From assembly GCA_017445425.1 (NCBI GenBank), contig JAFSUF010000015.1:1-49934 (forward strand): DNA of 49,934 nucleotides. The letters run 5' to 3'. A program made the position numbers and the translations under genes. Source of the stretch: Bacteroidales bacterium. Its GTDB lineage: Bacteria; Bacteroidota; Bacteroidia; Bacteroidales; UBA932. Shown here one piece after another: positions 43,019 to 49,934 of this stretch (positions are counted from its first letter, which is position 1; every line of letters begins with the position of its first letter). Under the pieces are notes generated by a model. The model was not told the DNA's origin. It searched no databases and was given only the letters and a program-made list of their open reading frames with translations.

Positions 43019-43222
43019 AAAGATTATTTTGGTTTTAAAAATTAACCGCTGTGTCTATTTGTGGTTACAAAGTGTAAGCTGCTTTCCAAAAAATGTGTCA
43101 GATTTTTAAAAAAAAGTCGGCAGGGACTTGCTTATAATCAAGCAGTCACTTGATTACAAATTTGGATATATGAAAAAAAATGCCGACCTTGCGCGGTGTT
43201 TTTTGCATAATAATATCCATAC
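43019..43222 (+). promoter_or_regulatory. Non-coding end of the invertible segment, predicted outward promoter region
   Basis: This 204-bp AT-rich stretch has no coding capacity. Promoter-like pieces include TTG (43029-43031) 22 bases from TCTATTTG (43054-43061), and CAAATTTG at 43157-43164, each one mismatch from TAnnTTTG; neither is a clear consensus. GTCGGCA (43116-43122) and TGCCGAC (43181-43187) are a 7-bp inverted repeat around near-palindromic cttgcttataatcaag. TTACAAA occurs at 43065, 43155 and in the flanking repeat at 43225, possible recombinase contacts. The promoter role is inferred mainly from position: it is the only long gap facing either susC. Confidence 0.45.
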
Positions 43223-43243
43223 GTTACAAAAAAATGCTCGTTT
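43223..43243 (-). repeat. Right inverted repeat of the switch
   Basis: gttacaaaaaaatgctcg plus ttt, the exact reverse complement of 42386-42406. It lies 59 bp before the right susC ATG, whereas the left repeat lies 40 bp before the left susC ATG. Confidence 0.93.
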
Positions 43244-43302
43244 TAATTAACACGTAAAACTACTATTCAACCAATTATAGTTTACCAAAAAAGTATCAGC
43301 TT

Positions 43303-46300
43303 ATGAAAAAAGTAAAACTTTTTCTGACTGCGATTGTACTGACTGCAGCGACTCTGTTCGCTTCGGCACAGGCTCAAAGAGTATCCGGTGTGGTGAAAGA
43401 CCGCAGCGGTGAGCCGGTAGCCGGGGCTTCGGTTGTTGTTGACGGTACCGCAATCGGAGTCATCACGGGAGCTGACGGTACTTTCACTATCAGTGCAAAG
43501 CCCGGCCAGACACTCTCGTTCTTGTTTTATGGTATGAAGCCCCAGAAAGTTGAAGTGACTTCTACCAAGATGGATGTTACACTTGAAGAAGACCTGATGC
43601 TTCTGGACGAGTCCGTTGTTACGGCTGTCGGCATCCAGCGTTCCGAGCGCTCCCTGGGTTACTCTGTGACCAAGGTTGACGCAGGTGAGGCTATCCACCG
43701 CGCTGAGCCCGACCTTATCCGTTCCCTGGACGGTAAGATCCCCGGCGTTCAGATCACCGCTCCCTCCGGCGACGCCGGCGGTGCAACCCGTATGACCATC
43801 CGCGGTAACTCCTCATTTCTTGGCAACAACCAGCCGCTCTATGTTGTGGACGGTGTTCCCTACAGTAACAACGGTACCAGCGCCAGCGGCCGTGCAAGCG
43901 GCGTGGGCGGTGCTTACGGTTCAGGTATCGCAACCCTCGACCCCAACGACATCGAGTCGATGAGCGTCCTCAAGGGTGCGGCTGCCGCAGCGCTTTACGG
44001 TTCCCGTGCAGCGAACGGCGTCGTGCTGATTACTACCAAATCCGGTGCTAAAGACATCAAGGGTGCAAAATCCACCCACGTTACTTATAACGGTTCCTTC
44101 GCACTTGAGACCATCGCTTCCCTGCCCGTTTACCAGAACAGCTACGGCCAGGGCTCCAACTTCCAGCCCGGCGGTGCCAACGGTTCCTGGGGTGCTGCAT
44201 TCAGCCGTGTGAGCGAAATCCCTATGTATTCCGCTATCGCAGCTGAGTATCCCGACCTGGCAGAGCAGCTCTATCCCGGCAAAGAGGGTATGATCCCTTA
44301 TCAGGCATATCCCGACAACGTCAAGAACCTGTTCCGTACCGGCATCATCTGGGACCACTCCCTGAATGTTCAGTCCATCAATGACAAGGGCCACTTCAAC
44401 GTAACCGGTTCCTATACTTCACAGGACAGCTACATCCCCGGTTCGGAGTTTGACCGTTATGCATTCTCCATCGGTGGTTCGCAGCAGGTGAGCAAGAGAC
44501 TCCGCATCGGCGGCAACCTGGCTTTCACCTATACAGATCAGCAGTCTCCTATCTACGGTAACAACCAGTCCAGCGCAGAGCTTGGTGGTATGAACTCCCT
44601 GGCACGTGCATTCATCATGCCTCGTAGCTGGGATATCCAGAACTACCCTTACCAGACTCAGGACGGTTCCAACCTGCTGTTCCAGCTCTCTTCCCAGGCA
44701 AACAACCCTTACTGGGCATGGGAGAACGATAAGATCAACTCCGTCCAGAAGCGTATTGTAGCCAACTTCAACGCTACTTACACTTTCACAGACTGGTTGA
44801 GTGCAGATTATACTCTCGGTTTCAATGATTATTCCCTCGCGCGCAAGACCATCGTGAACCTCGGTTCCCGCGGTTATGCCGGCAAGGGTTACATTGCAAA
44901 CGGCAATTCCGACAACTCTGTGATTGAGTCCACCCTGTTGCTCACTGCAAACAAGGACTTCGGCAAGTTCAACCTGCGTGCAACCCTGGGTCACAACTAC
45001 AACCAGGATCTCTACACCTCTTTCTCTGCAAACGGCCCCGAGATCATCAACCCCGGCATCTATGACATTGGCAACACCAAGAGTCAGACTGCAGGCGAGA
45101 GCTACTCCAAGAGCCGCAAGTGGGGTGTATTTGCAGATATCCTCCTCAGCTACGACAACTGGGCGTTCCTGAACCTCTCCGGCCGTAACGACGTTTCTTC
45201 CACCCTGCCCAAGGCAAACCGCAGTTTCTTCTATCCTGCAGTTTCTGCATCTGTAGTATTCACTGAGGCCCTCGGAATCCAGGACAGTTTCCTTAACTAT
45301 GGCAAGGTCCGCGCCAGCTGGGCAAAGGTCGGTAACGACGCTTCTCCTTATTATAATAATGGGACCTACGTCATCGGCAACCCTTACATGAACCAGGCGA
45401 TGATGGAGCTCCCCACCGTCCTCTACGACCCCAACCTCAAGCCCGAGTTCACATCTGAGTTTGAGACCGGTCTCGAGTTGAAATTCTTCGACGGCCGTAT
45501 CGCTTTCGACGGTACCTACTACAACCGCGTATCCGACAATCAGATTGGTGCCAAGTCATCACCTGCCTCTACCGGTTACAGCAGTTATGTTACCAACTTC
45601 GGTTCCATCCGCAACCGCGGTTTCGAGCTTGGTCTGGACGTTTATCCGGTCATGACCAATGACTTCAGCTGGAGCATCTACACCACCTTCACCCGCAACC
45701 GCTCCGAGGTTCTCTCTCTGGCAGACGGCGTGGACAAGATCTACATCGGTGGTGACTTCTCATCTCCCTGTCCCGTGCTGATGGTGGGCCAGCCTTACGG
45801 TGTTATAGAAGGTGAGCGCATCGCACGTGATGAAAACGGCAACTGGCTCGTGGATCCCGCTTCCGGTATGTACATCAACGATACCGAAGTCGGCATCATC
45901 GGCGACCCGAACCCCGATTTCAAGACCACTATGACCAACACCCTCCGCTACAAGGGTCTCTCCTTCAGTTTCATGTTTGACTTCCAGAAAGGTGGCTGCG
46001 TATACAGCTCCTATCTGACCGACCTGCTGGGTCGTGGTGTCACCAAGGATACTGAAGACCGTCTTGGCGCACGCATCCTCCCCGGTGTTTACGGTGACAA
46101 GAATACTCTCGAGGCTTATAAGGATGCCAACGGCAACCCTATCCCCAATACCACTACCCTCAGCGAGTCTGACTTGTGGTTCTCCGACGGTGGTACCCTG
46201 TCGTCATTCGCTATCAACTCTGCTGACGAAGTTGCAGTTTATGACGCAACCGTTCTCCGCCTGCGCGAGGTTAACCTCAGCTACCAGCTTCCTAAGAAGT

Positions 46301-46500
46301 GGATGCAGGCTATCCGTCTGCAGGGTGCAGAAATCGGCATAGTCGGCCGTAACCTCTGGTTCTGGGCACCTAACGTTCCCAAGTACTCCAACTACGATCC
46401 TACCATCAACACATTCGGTGAGACCAACGTCCAGGGTATAGATTATACCTCGGCTCCTTCTACCCGCCGTTTCGCGTTCAACCTCAAGTTAACCTTATAA
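43303..46500 (+). CDS. SusC/RagA-family TonB-linked outer-membrane transporter, right arm
   Basis: The 1065-residue transporter has a signal peptide (MKKVKLFLTAIVLTAATLFASAQ). The CarboxypepD_reg-like domain is RVSGVVKDRSGEPVAGASVV to ~95. The TonB-box-like LDESVVTAVGIQRSERSLGY is near 100, and the plug has MTIRGNSSFLGNNQPLYVVDGVP and AAAAALYGSRAANGVVLITTKSG (in part ALYGSRAANGVVLITT). The barrel ends in FAFNLKLTL. It belongs to a different SusC branch from the left one, so the two are not recent duplicates. Synonymous codon choice is notably biased to C-ending codons, suggesting high expression. A 284-bp gap holding the predicted promoter precedes it, so this operon is predicted ON. Confidence 0.96.
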   Translation: MKKVKLFLTAIVLTAATLFASAQAQRVSGVVKDRSGEPVAGASVVVDGTAIGVITGADGTFTISAKPGQTLSFLFYGMKPQKVEVTSTKMDVTLEEDLMLLDESVVTAVGIQRSERSLGYSVTKVDAGEAIHRAEPDLIRSLDGKIPGVQITAPSGDAGGATRMTIRGNSSFLGNNQPLYVVDGVPYSNNGTSASGRASGVGGAYGSGIATLDPNDIESMSVLKGAAAAALYGSRAANGVVLITTKSGAKDIKGAKSTHVTYNGSFALETIASLPVYQNSYGQGSNFQPGGANGSWGAAFSRVSEIPMYSAIAAEYPDLAEQLYPGKEGMIPYQAYPDNVKNLFRTGIIWDHSLNVQSINDKGHFNVTGSYTSQDSYIPGSEFDRYAFSIGGSQQVSKRLRIGGNLAFTYTDQQSPIYGNNQSSAELGGMNSLARAFIMPRSWDIQNYPYQTQDGSNLLFQLSSQANNPYWAWENDKINSVQKRIVANFNATYTFTDWLSADYTLGFNDYSLARKTIVNLGSRGYAGKGYIANGNSDNSVIESTLLLTANKDFGKFNLRATLGHNYNQDLYTSFSANGPEIINPGIYDIGNTKSQTAGESYSKSRKWGVFADILLSYDNWAFLNLSGRNDVSSTLPKANRSFFYPAVSASVVFTEALGIQDSFLNYGKVRASWAKVGNDASPYYNNGTYVIGNPYMNQAMMELPTVLYDPNLKPEFTSEFETGLELKFFDGRIAFDGTYYNRVSDNQIGAKSSPASTGYSSYVTNFGSIRNRGFELGLDVYPVMTNDFSWSIYTTFTRNRSEVLSLADGVDKIYIGGDFSSPCPVLMVGQPYGVIEGERIARDENGNWLVDPASGMYINDTEVGIIGDPNPDFKTTMTNTLRYKGLSFSFMFDFQKGGCVYSSYLTDLLGRGVTKDTEDRLGARILPGVYGDKNTLEAYKDANGNPIPNTTTLSESDLWFSDGGTLSSFAINSADEVAVYDATVLRLREVNLSYQLPKKWMQAIRLQGAEIGIVGRNLWFWAPNVPKYSNYDPTINTFGETNVQGIDYTSAPSTRRFAFNLKLTL

Positions 46501-46512
46501 TTTGCCAGCAGT

Positions 46513-48180
46513 ATGAAAAGAAAGATATTTTACGGTCTCGTTGCAATCGTGGCAGCCCTTGGCTTGTCATCCTGCAATCTTGACATCAACGAAGACCCGT
46601 ATGCAGTGACAAAGCTCGATGTCGAGCAGTTGCTTACTGCAGCAGAATACGAAGTTGGCATCAACTTCTCAGAAGGGTATTATCTCAATGCCAATTTCTC
46701 CGCTTATACCCATCACACCTCCAGCCGTGAAGTGGACAATTATTCACTGAACGCAAGCTACTCCACTCTGGGCAACACCTGGGATCAGGCATATCGCTAT
46801 TCTATCAAGAACTGCGACAAGCTCATAGAGGACGGTGATGCCAATGGCAATGCTATCTATGCTGCCATCGGCCGTATTCTCCGTGCACATGTCTATATGA
46901 ATCTGGTTGACCTCTGGGGTGACGTTCCTTACACCGAGGCTAACAACACAGAATTCACTGAGCCCAAGCCTGACACGGGTGTCTTTATCTACAACGAACT
47001 CCTCAAGAGCATCAACAAAGCTATCGCTGACCTCAAAGATACTGAGGCTGCCAACAATCTTAAACCTGGTGCAAATGACCTGTTCTACAAGGGTGATGTT
47101 ACCAAGTGGCTCCATGCTGCAAACACCCTCAAGCTGAAACTCCTGGTTCAGAGCCGCCTTGTAAAGGGCGAGATCGAAGGCTGGAAGAGCGAGCTTGACG
47201 GCGTGCTGGCAGAGAACGCTTTCCTTGCAAACGGTGAAGACCTCCAGTTCCCTCACTCTACCGCTACTACCCCCAGCGACGAGCGTAACTCCGGTTATGT
47301 AGATGAGTATCAGGGCGGCCAGAAATCTGTATGGATCAGCCCCTGGTTCTACGAGATCCTGAACGGTAAGAGCTACAACTTCAAGGATAACCCCTTCAAG
47401 GGTATCGTTGACCCCCGTATCCCTTACTACTATTACAATCAGGCTACTGAAAACCAGGATGCGCTCAACAATACCGACTATCGTGACGGTGCGTTCATCT
47501 CCATCATGCTGGGCTCCAACTCCGGTTACACCTCCAACACTCAGGAGAGTGTCATGACCTGCGTGGGTATCTATCCTGTAGGTGGTAAGTATGACGATGG
47601 TAAGGGTGGTGCAATCGGTTCAAAGACCGGCACCGGTATCGCTCCCGACAAGATGCTGCAGGCATACTCTGTTCCGTTCATGAAGGCTGAGCTCGTACTC
47701 GCAGGCGAAGCTAGCGGCGATGCAGCTGCTCTCCTCTCTGAAGGTATCTCCGCTTCACTGACTCACGTGAACACTGTTTCCAAGGCTGCTGACGCTTCCT
47801 GCCCTATGATCAGTGCAGATGCTGCAACAGACTTCATTAACAACGTTCTCGCACGCTTCGAATCTGCAAATGCTGCCAAGAAGATGGAAATCGTGATGAC
47901 CCAGAAGTGGATTGCAAACTTCTACAATCCCGTGGAGGCATACAGCGATATCCGCCGCACCGGTTATCCTGTCCTCTTCAAGGGCGACGAGAGGAACATG
48001 GCCTATACTCCTTATGCACAGACCATTGAGGCTAAACCCGAGCTGACTCCGTACAACCTTGTCACCATTCTGGCTTATCCCCGCGTTATGTGGTATCCTC
48101 AGAGCGAAGTTGACGTCAACCCGAACATCACCAACAATGGTCGCGTTGTCAGCAGCAAAGTAGTCTTCTGGGACAAATAA
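46513..48180 (+). CDS. SusD/RagB-family surface lipoprotein, right arm
   Basis: The 555-residue protein has a lipoprotein signal (MKRKIFYGLVAIVAALGLSSC, Cys21) and begins NLDINEDPYAVTKLDVEQLL, the start typical of the SusD-like_2 branch. Also typical are AAIGRILRAHVYMNLVDLWG and DVPYTEANNTEF. The C-terminal part has VMTQKWIANFYNPVEAYSDIRRTGYPVLFKG (in part EAYSDIRRTGYP) and ends in a WYPQSEVDVN region. It would bind the ligand handed to the right SusC. Being from another SusD branch than the left-arm protein, it probably binds a different ligand. It starts 12 bases after susC. Confidence 0.94.
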   Translation: MKRKIFYGLVAIVAALGLSSCNLDINEDPYAVTKLDVEQLLTAAEYEVGINFSEGYYLNANFSAYTHHTSSREVDNYSLNASYSTLGNTWDQAYRYSIKNCDKLIEDGDANGNAIYAAIGRILRAHVYMNLVDLWGDVPYTEANNTEFTEPKPDTGVFIYNELLKSINKAIADLKDTEAANNLKPGANDLFYKGDVTKWLHAANTLKLKLLVQSRLVKGEIEGWKSELDGVLAENAFLANGEDLQFPHSTATTPSDERNSGYVDEYQGGQKSVWISPWFYEILNGKSYNFKDNPFKGIVDPRIPYYYYNQATENQDALNNTDYRDGAFISIMLGSNSGYTSNTQESVMTCVGIYPVGGKYDDGKGGAIGSKTGTGIAPDKMLQAYSVPFMKAELVLAGEASGDAAALLSEGISASLTHVNTVSKAADASCPMISADAATDFINNVLARFESANAAKKMEIVMTQKWIANFYNPVEAYSDIRRTGYPVLFKGDERNMAYTPYAQTIEAKPELTPYNLVTILAYPRVMWYPQSEVDVNPNITNNGRVVSSKVVFWDK

Positions 48181-48193
48181 TCATTAAAGACAG

Positions 48194-49135
48194 ATGAAAA
48201 TGAAACATATTAGTTTATTGGCAGTATTCTGCTGCATCATAGCCCTGACTGCTTGCGACAAGCAGAAACTTCCCTATGATCTGGAAGGGGTGGAGCACGG
48301 TGTCATCATCAATATCTCAAAGGTGGCCGGCACAAGCACTACTCTCTCTACAGATGTAAATGCAGGTGACTATCAGGTAGAGCTCTCTGTCCCCGATTAC
48401 TATCAGGGCGACATGTCCATGTTCAAGGAGGCTCAGCTGATGGCTGTTTACACCGATACCGAAGGCAAAAAGACTCCTGCTTATGTGGTTGAAGGCATTA
48501 CCGAATTCCCCGCAACACTCAAACTCAACATCAAGGATGTCATCAGCAAATGCGGCAAATCCGCAATCGAGATTGGTGACCGTATTGAATTTACCCCTTG
48601 CTACACTCTCAAGAGCGGCACTCAGGTAGATGGCTGGTCTGAGCTGATGGGCTTCAACAACGTCCGTTTCACCTGGACTCTCGACGACGGGTCAAACTAC
48701 TCATACCGCGTTTCTTACACAGCATTCGCACCGTTCCATAAAGATCGTTTCCAGGGTACTGCTCAGTTCGCACTGGCCAGTGGTGAGGAAGGCGAGGCTC
48801 TTGTAAAGCAGATTACCGAACTCCCAGATGACAAATGGATTCCCAAGGGCGTTACCGCTGATGATCTGGTTGGTCTCCAGGTTGACCTCACCAGCTATGA
48901 CTGGTTTGGTGACATGACCTTCAAGATGTGGATCAACACTCAGGACTTCACCATCATTATGCCCGATCAGGTAACATGCTTCTTCTCCTATGGAGCTTAC
49001 GGCGCATATGACGTTAACCTCAAGAACTGCGAAGGCGAGGTTGATACGCTCAATGACTCCCTGTGGTTCTACTGGTATACCGTATGGGGTCCCTATTCAT
49101 TCGGTGACGAGGTTGTTTATCTCTTCTTTAAGTAA
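48194..49135 (+). CDS. SusCD-associated surface lipoprotein, right arm
   Basis: The 313-residue protein has a lipoprotein signal (MKHISLLAVFCCIIALTAC; start at 48194 or 48200) and then DKQKLPYDLEGVEHGVIINI. The N-terminal ~150 residues look like a beta-sandwich (YQVELSVPDYYQGDMSMFKE). The C-terminal half is beta-rich with many aromatics (LWFYWYTVWGPYSFGDEVVY). No sequence likeness to the left-arm lipoprotein is evident, although it occupies the same place in the operon. Ligand and family are unknown. It starts 13 bases after the SusD-like gene and is followed by a terminator-like hairpin. Confidence 0.8.
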   Translation: MKMKHISLLAVFCCIIALTACDKQKLPYDLEGVEHGVIINISKVAGTSTTLSTDVNAGDYQVELSVPDYYQGDMSMFKEAQLMAVYTDTEGKKTPAYVVEGITEFPATLKLNIKDVISKCGKSAIEIGDRIEFTPCYTLKSGTQVDGWSELMGFNNVRFTWTLDDGSNYSYRVSYTAFAPFHKDRFQGTAQFALASGEEGEALVKQITELPDDKWIPKGVTADDLVGLQVDLTSYDWFGDMTFKMWINTQDFTIIMPDQVTCFFSYGAYGAYDVNLKNCEGEVDTLNDSLWFYWYTVWGPYSFGDEVVYLFFK

Positions 49136-49162
49136 TCATTACTTCTTTTGATATTAATTGTT

Positions 49163-49199
49163 GCGGCCCCTTGCCCTTTGTCAAGGGGCCGCTTCTTTT
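49163..49199 (+). terminator. Terminator-like hairpin between right lipoprotein gene and C10 peptidase
   Basis: gcggcccctt (49163-49172) and aaggggccgc (49183-49192) form a perfect 10-bp stem with a 10-base loop, followed by TTCTTTT. The peptidase ATG at 49206 comes 6 bases later, the same layout as on the left arm. Confidence 0.85.
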
Positions 49200-49205
49200 A
49201 AGAAA

Positions 49206-49934
49206 ATGGCGAAACGTTTTATCTTGATAATGTTGCTGTTGGTGCCGCTTTGCATGGCGGCAGAGACAGTGCCGCCCGAGAGGGCAAAGCGTATTGCCGG
49301 CAATGTACTGTCGGCACAGGGTTGCTGGTCGCGCACTTTGACGCAGGTCGTGGAAAAGGAATCGCTCACCAAGGCTGAATCGTCTGACCCTGCCTATTAT
49401 ATATTCAAAGGCGACCGTGGCGGATTTGTAATTACCTCTGCAGATGACAGGCTTACCCCGGTTATCGGCTGGTCTGCAACGAGTGATATAAGTGGGGAAG
49501 ATATCCCTGAGAACCTCCGCAACTGGCTGGATATGTGGTCTGACGCGCTCGAGCGGATGCGCAATGGTATTCAATTGCCCCAGATGGGGGCCCGGCAGGA
49601 GTGGGAGTCGTTTGAGATGGGCCGCATCCCCACGTACGCTACCGAGAAACAATACGAGACGGCTCAATGGAACCAGGAGAACCCGTTTAATATGTATTGT
49701 CCTCAAGTGGATGGCGAACCATGTGCAGCGGGCTGTACTGCCGTGGCGACAGCAATTGTGATGCGCTATCACGAGTGGCCGGCAACAGGCACAGGAGTGC
49801 TCCCTGAATATTATTATCAAGATGACGACGGCACGCCCCGTATGGTGCCGGCGCAGCCTTTGGGAAATGTATATAAATGGGATGCTATGCCCATGGTGCT
49901 GCATTCATACGATGATGATGAAGAGGCTAAGGAG
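49206..49934 (+). CDS. C10 family cysteine peptidase (streptopain-like), right arm, 3' end cut off by window
   Basis: The frame starts at ATG 49206 and is open to the window end (243 residues visible). A signal peptide (MAKRFILIMLLLVPLCMAAE) is followed by the C10 propeptide (RIAGNVLSAQGC; FKGDRGGFVITSADDRLTPV). The catalytic Cys motif is CAAGCTAVATAIVMRYHEW near residue 178. The His and Trp parts lie beyond the edge. Twenty-five of the first 40 residues match the left-arm peptidase, so the two are close paralogues in mirror positions, each after a SusC/SusD/lipoprotein set and a hairpin. It would be exported and activated by removal of the propeptide. Confidence 0.9.
   Translation, partial: MAKRFILIMLLLVPLCMAAETVPPERAKRIAGNVLSAQGCWSRTLTQVVEKESLTKAESSDPAYYIFKGDRGGFVITSADDRLTPVIGWSATSDISGEDIPENLRNWLDMWSDALERMRNGIQLPQMGARQEWESFEMGRIPTYATEKQYETAQWNQENPFNMYCPQVDGEPCAAGCTAVATAIVMRYHEWPATGTGVLPEYYYQDDDGTPRMVPAQPLGNVYKWDAMPMVLHSYDDDEEAKE

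Larger units (their letters stand above)
42386..43243. mobile_element. Predicted invertible DNA segment with its own recombinase
   Basis: Two perfect 21-bp inverted repeats, 42386-42406 and 43223-43243 (core gttacaaaaaaatgctcg), bound 816 bp. The segment holds a serine recombinase gene that starts on the first base inside the left repeat, plus 204 bp of AT-rich non-coding DNA at the other end. Outside each repeat lies a susC leader and a susC gene pointing outward. The arrangement is that of a self-contained DNA inversion switch that connects the non-coding end to one susC at a time. The repeats and gene order are seen directly; inversion is inferred. Confidence 0.75.

Overview
The window looks like the chromosome of an anaerobic gut- or mouth-type Bacteroidales. 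The evidence is a pair of SusC/SusD operons, many lipoproteins with a C-terminal lipobox cysteine, C10 (streptopain-like) peptidases, BACON domains, a one-chain pyruvate:ferredoxin oxidoreductase, NfnAB-type bifurcating flavoproteins, the short ProS type, and promoters of the Bacteroidetes primary-sigma form (TTG, about 20 bases, TAnnTTTG). No rRNA operon, CRISPR array, prophage or transposase was seen.

Positions 1-33.9 kb are mostly housekeeping. In order: the 3' part of a glycoside-hydrolase-like protein, an EamA transporter, a lipoprotein metallophosphoesterase, a 97-bp tandem repeat next to tRNA-Arg(CCG), fabD, a secreted protein of unknown function, nifJ, a glycosyltransferase-like gene divergent from a flippase, a lipoprotein cyclophilin, and the minus-strand operon proS / DUF3078 / tilS. 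Then come a Ser/Gly-rich lipoprotein, a FadL-like porin, a YfhO-type membrane protein, a second flippase, and dut-murF-sppA. A small metal-linked set follows (His-rich protein, TonB receptor with a CKMACC motif, secreted HMA protein), then nfnA-nfnB-hisS and a two-gene DUF5674 module.

Positions 34.2-49.9 kb hold the most striking structure: two mirror-image operons pointing away from one small serine recombinase. Each arm reads SusC - SusD - surface lipoprotein - terminator-like hairpin - C10 cysteine peptidase. On the left arm a BACON lipoprotein follows. The recombinase gene and about 200 bp of non-coding DNA sit between perfect 21-bp inverted repeats (42386-42406 and 43223-43243). Outside these repeats, the two susC leaders resemble each other up to the start codon. 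The simplest reading is a self-inverting switch. The recombinase would flip its own segment and point an outward promoter at one susC or the other, so the cell would make one of two peptide- or protein-harvesting systems at a time. In the orientation given, the right-hand operon has the intergenic space for a promoter (284 bp). The left one has only 61 bp between divergent start codons. This is inferred from sequence geometry; inversion itself cannot be seen in one assembled sequence.
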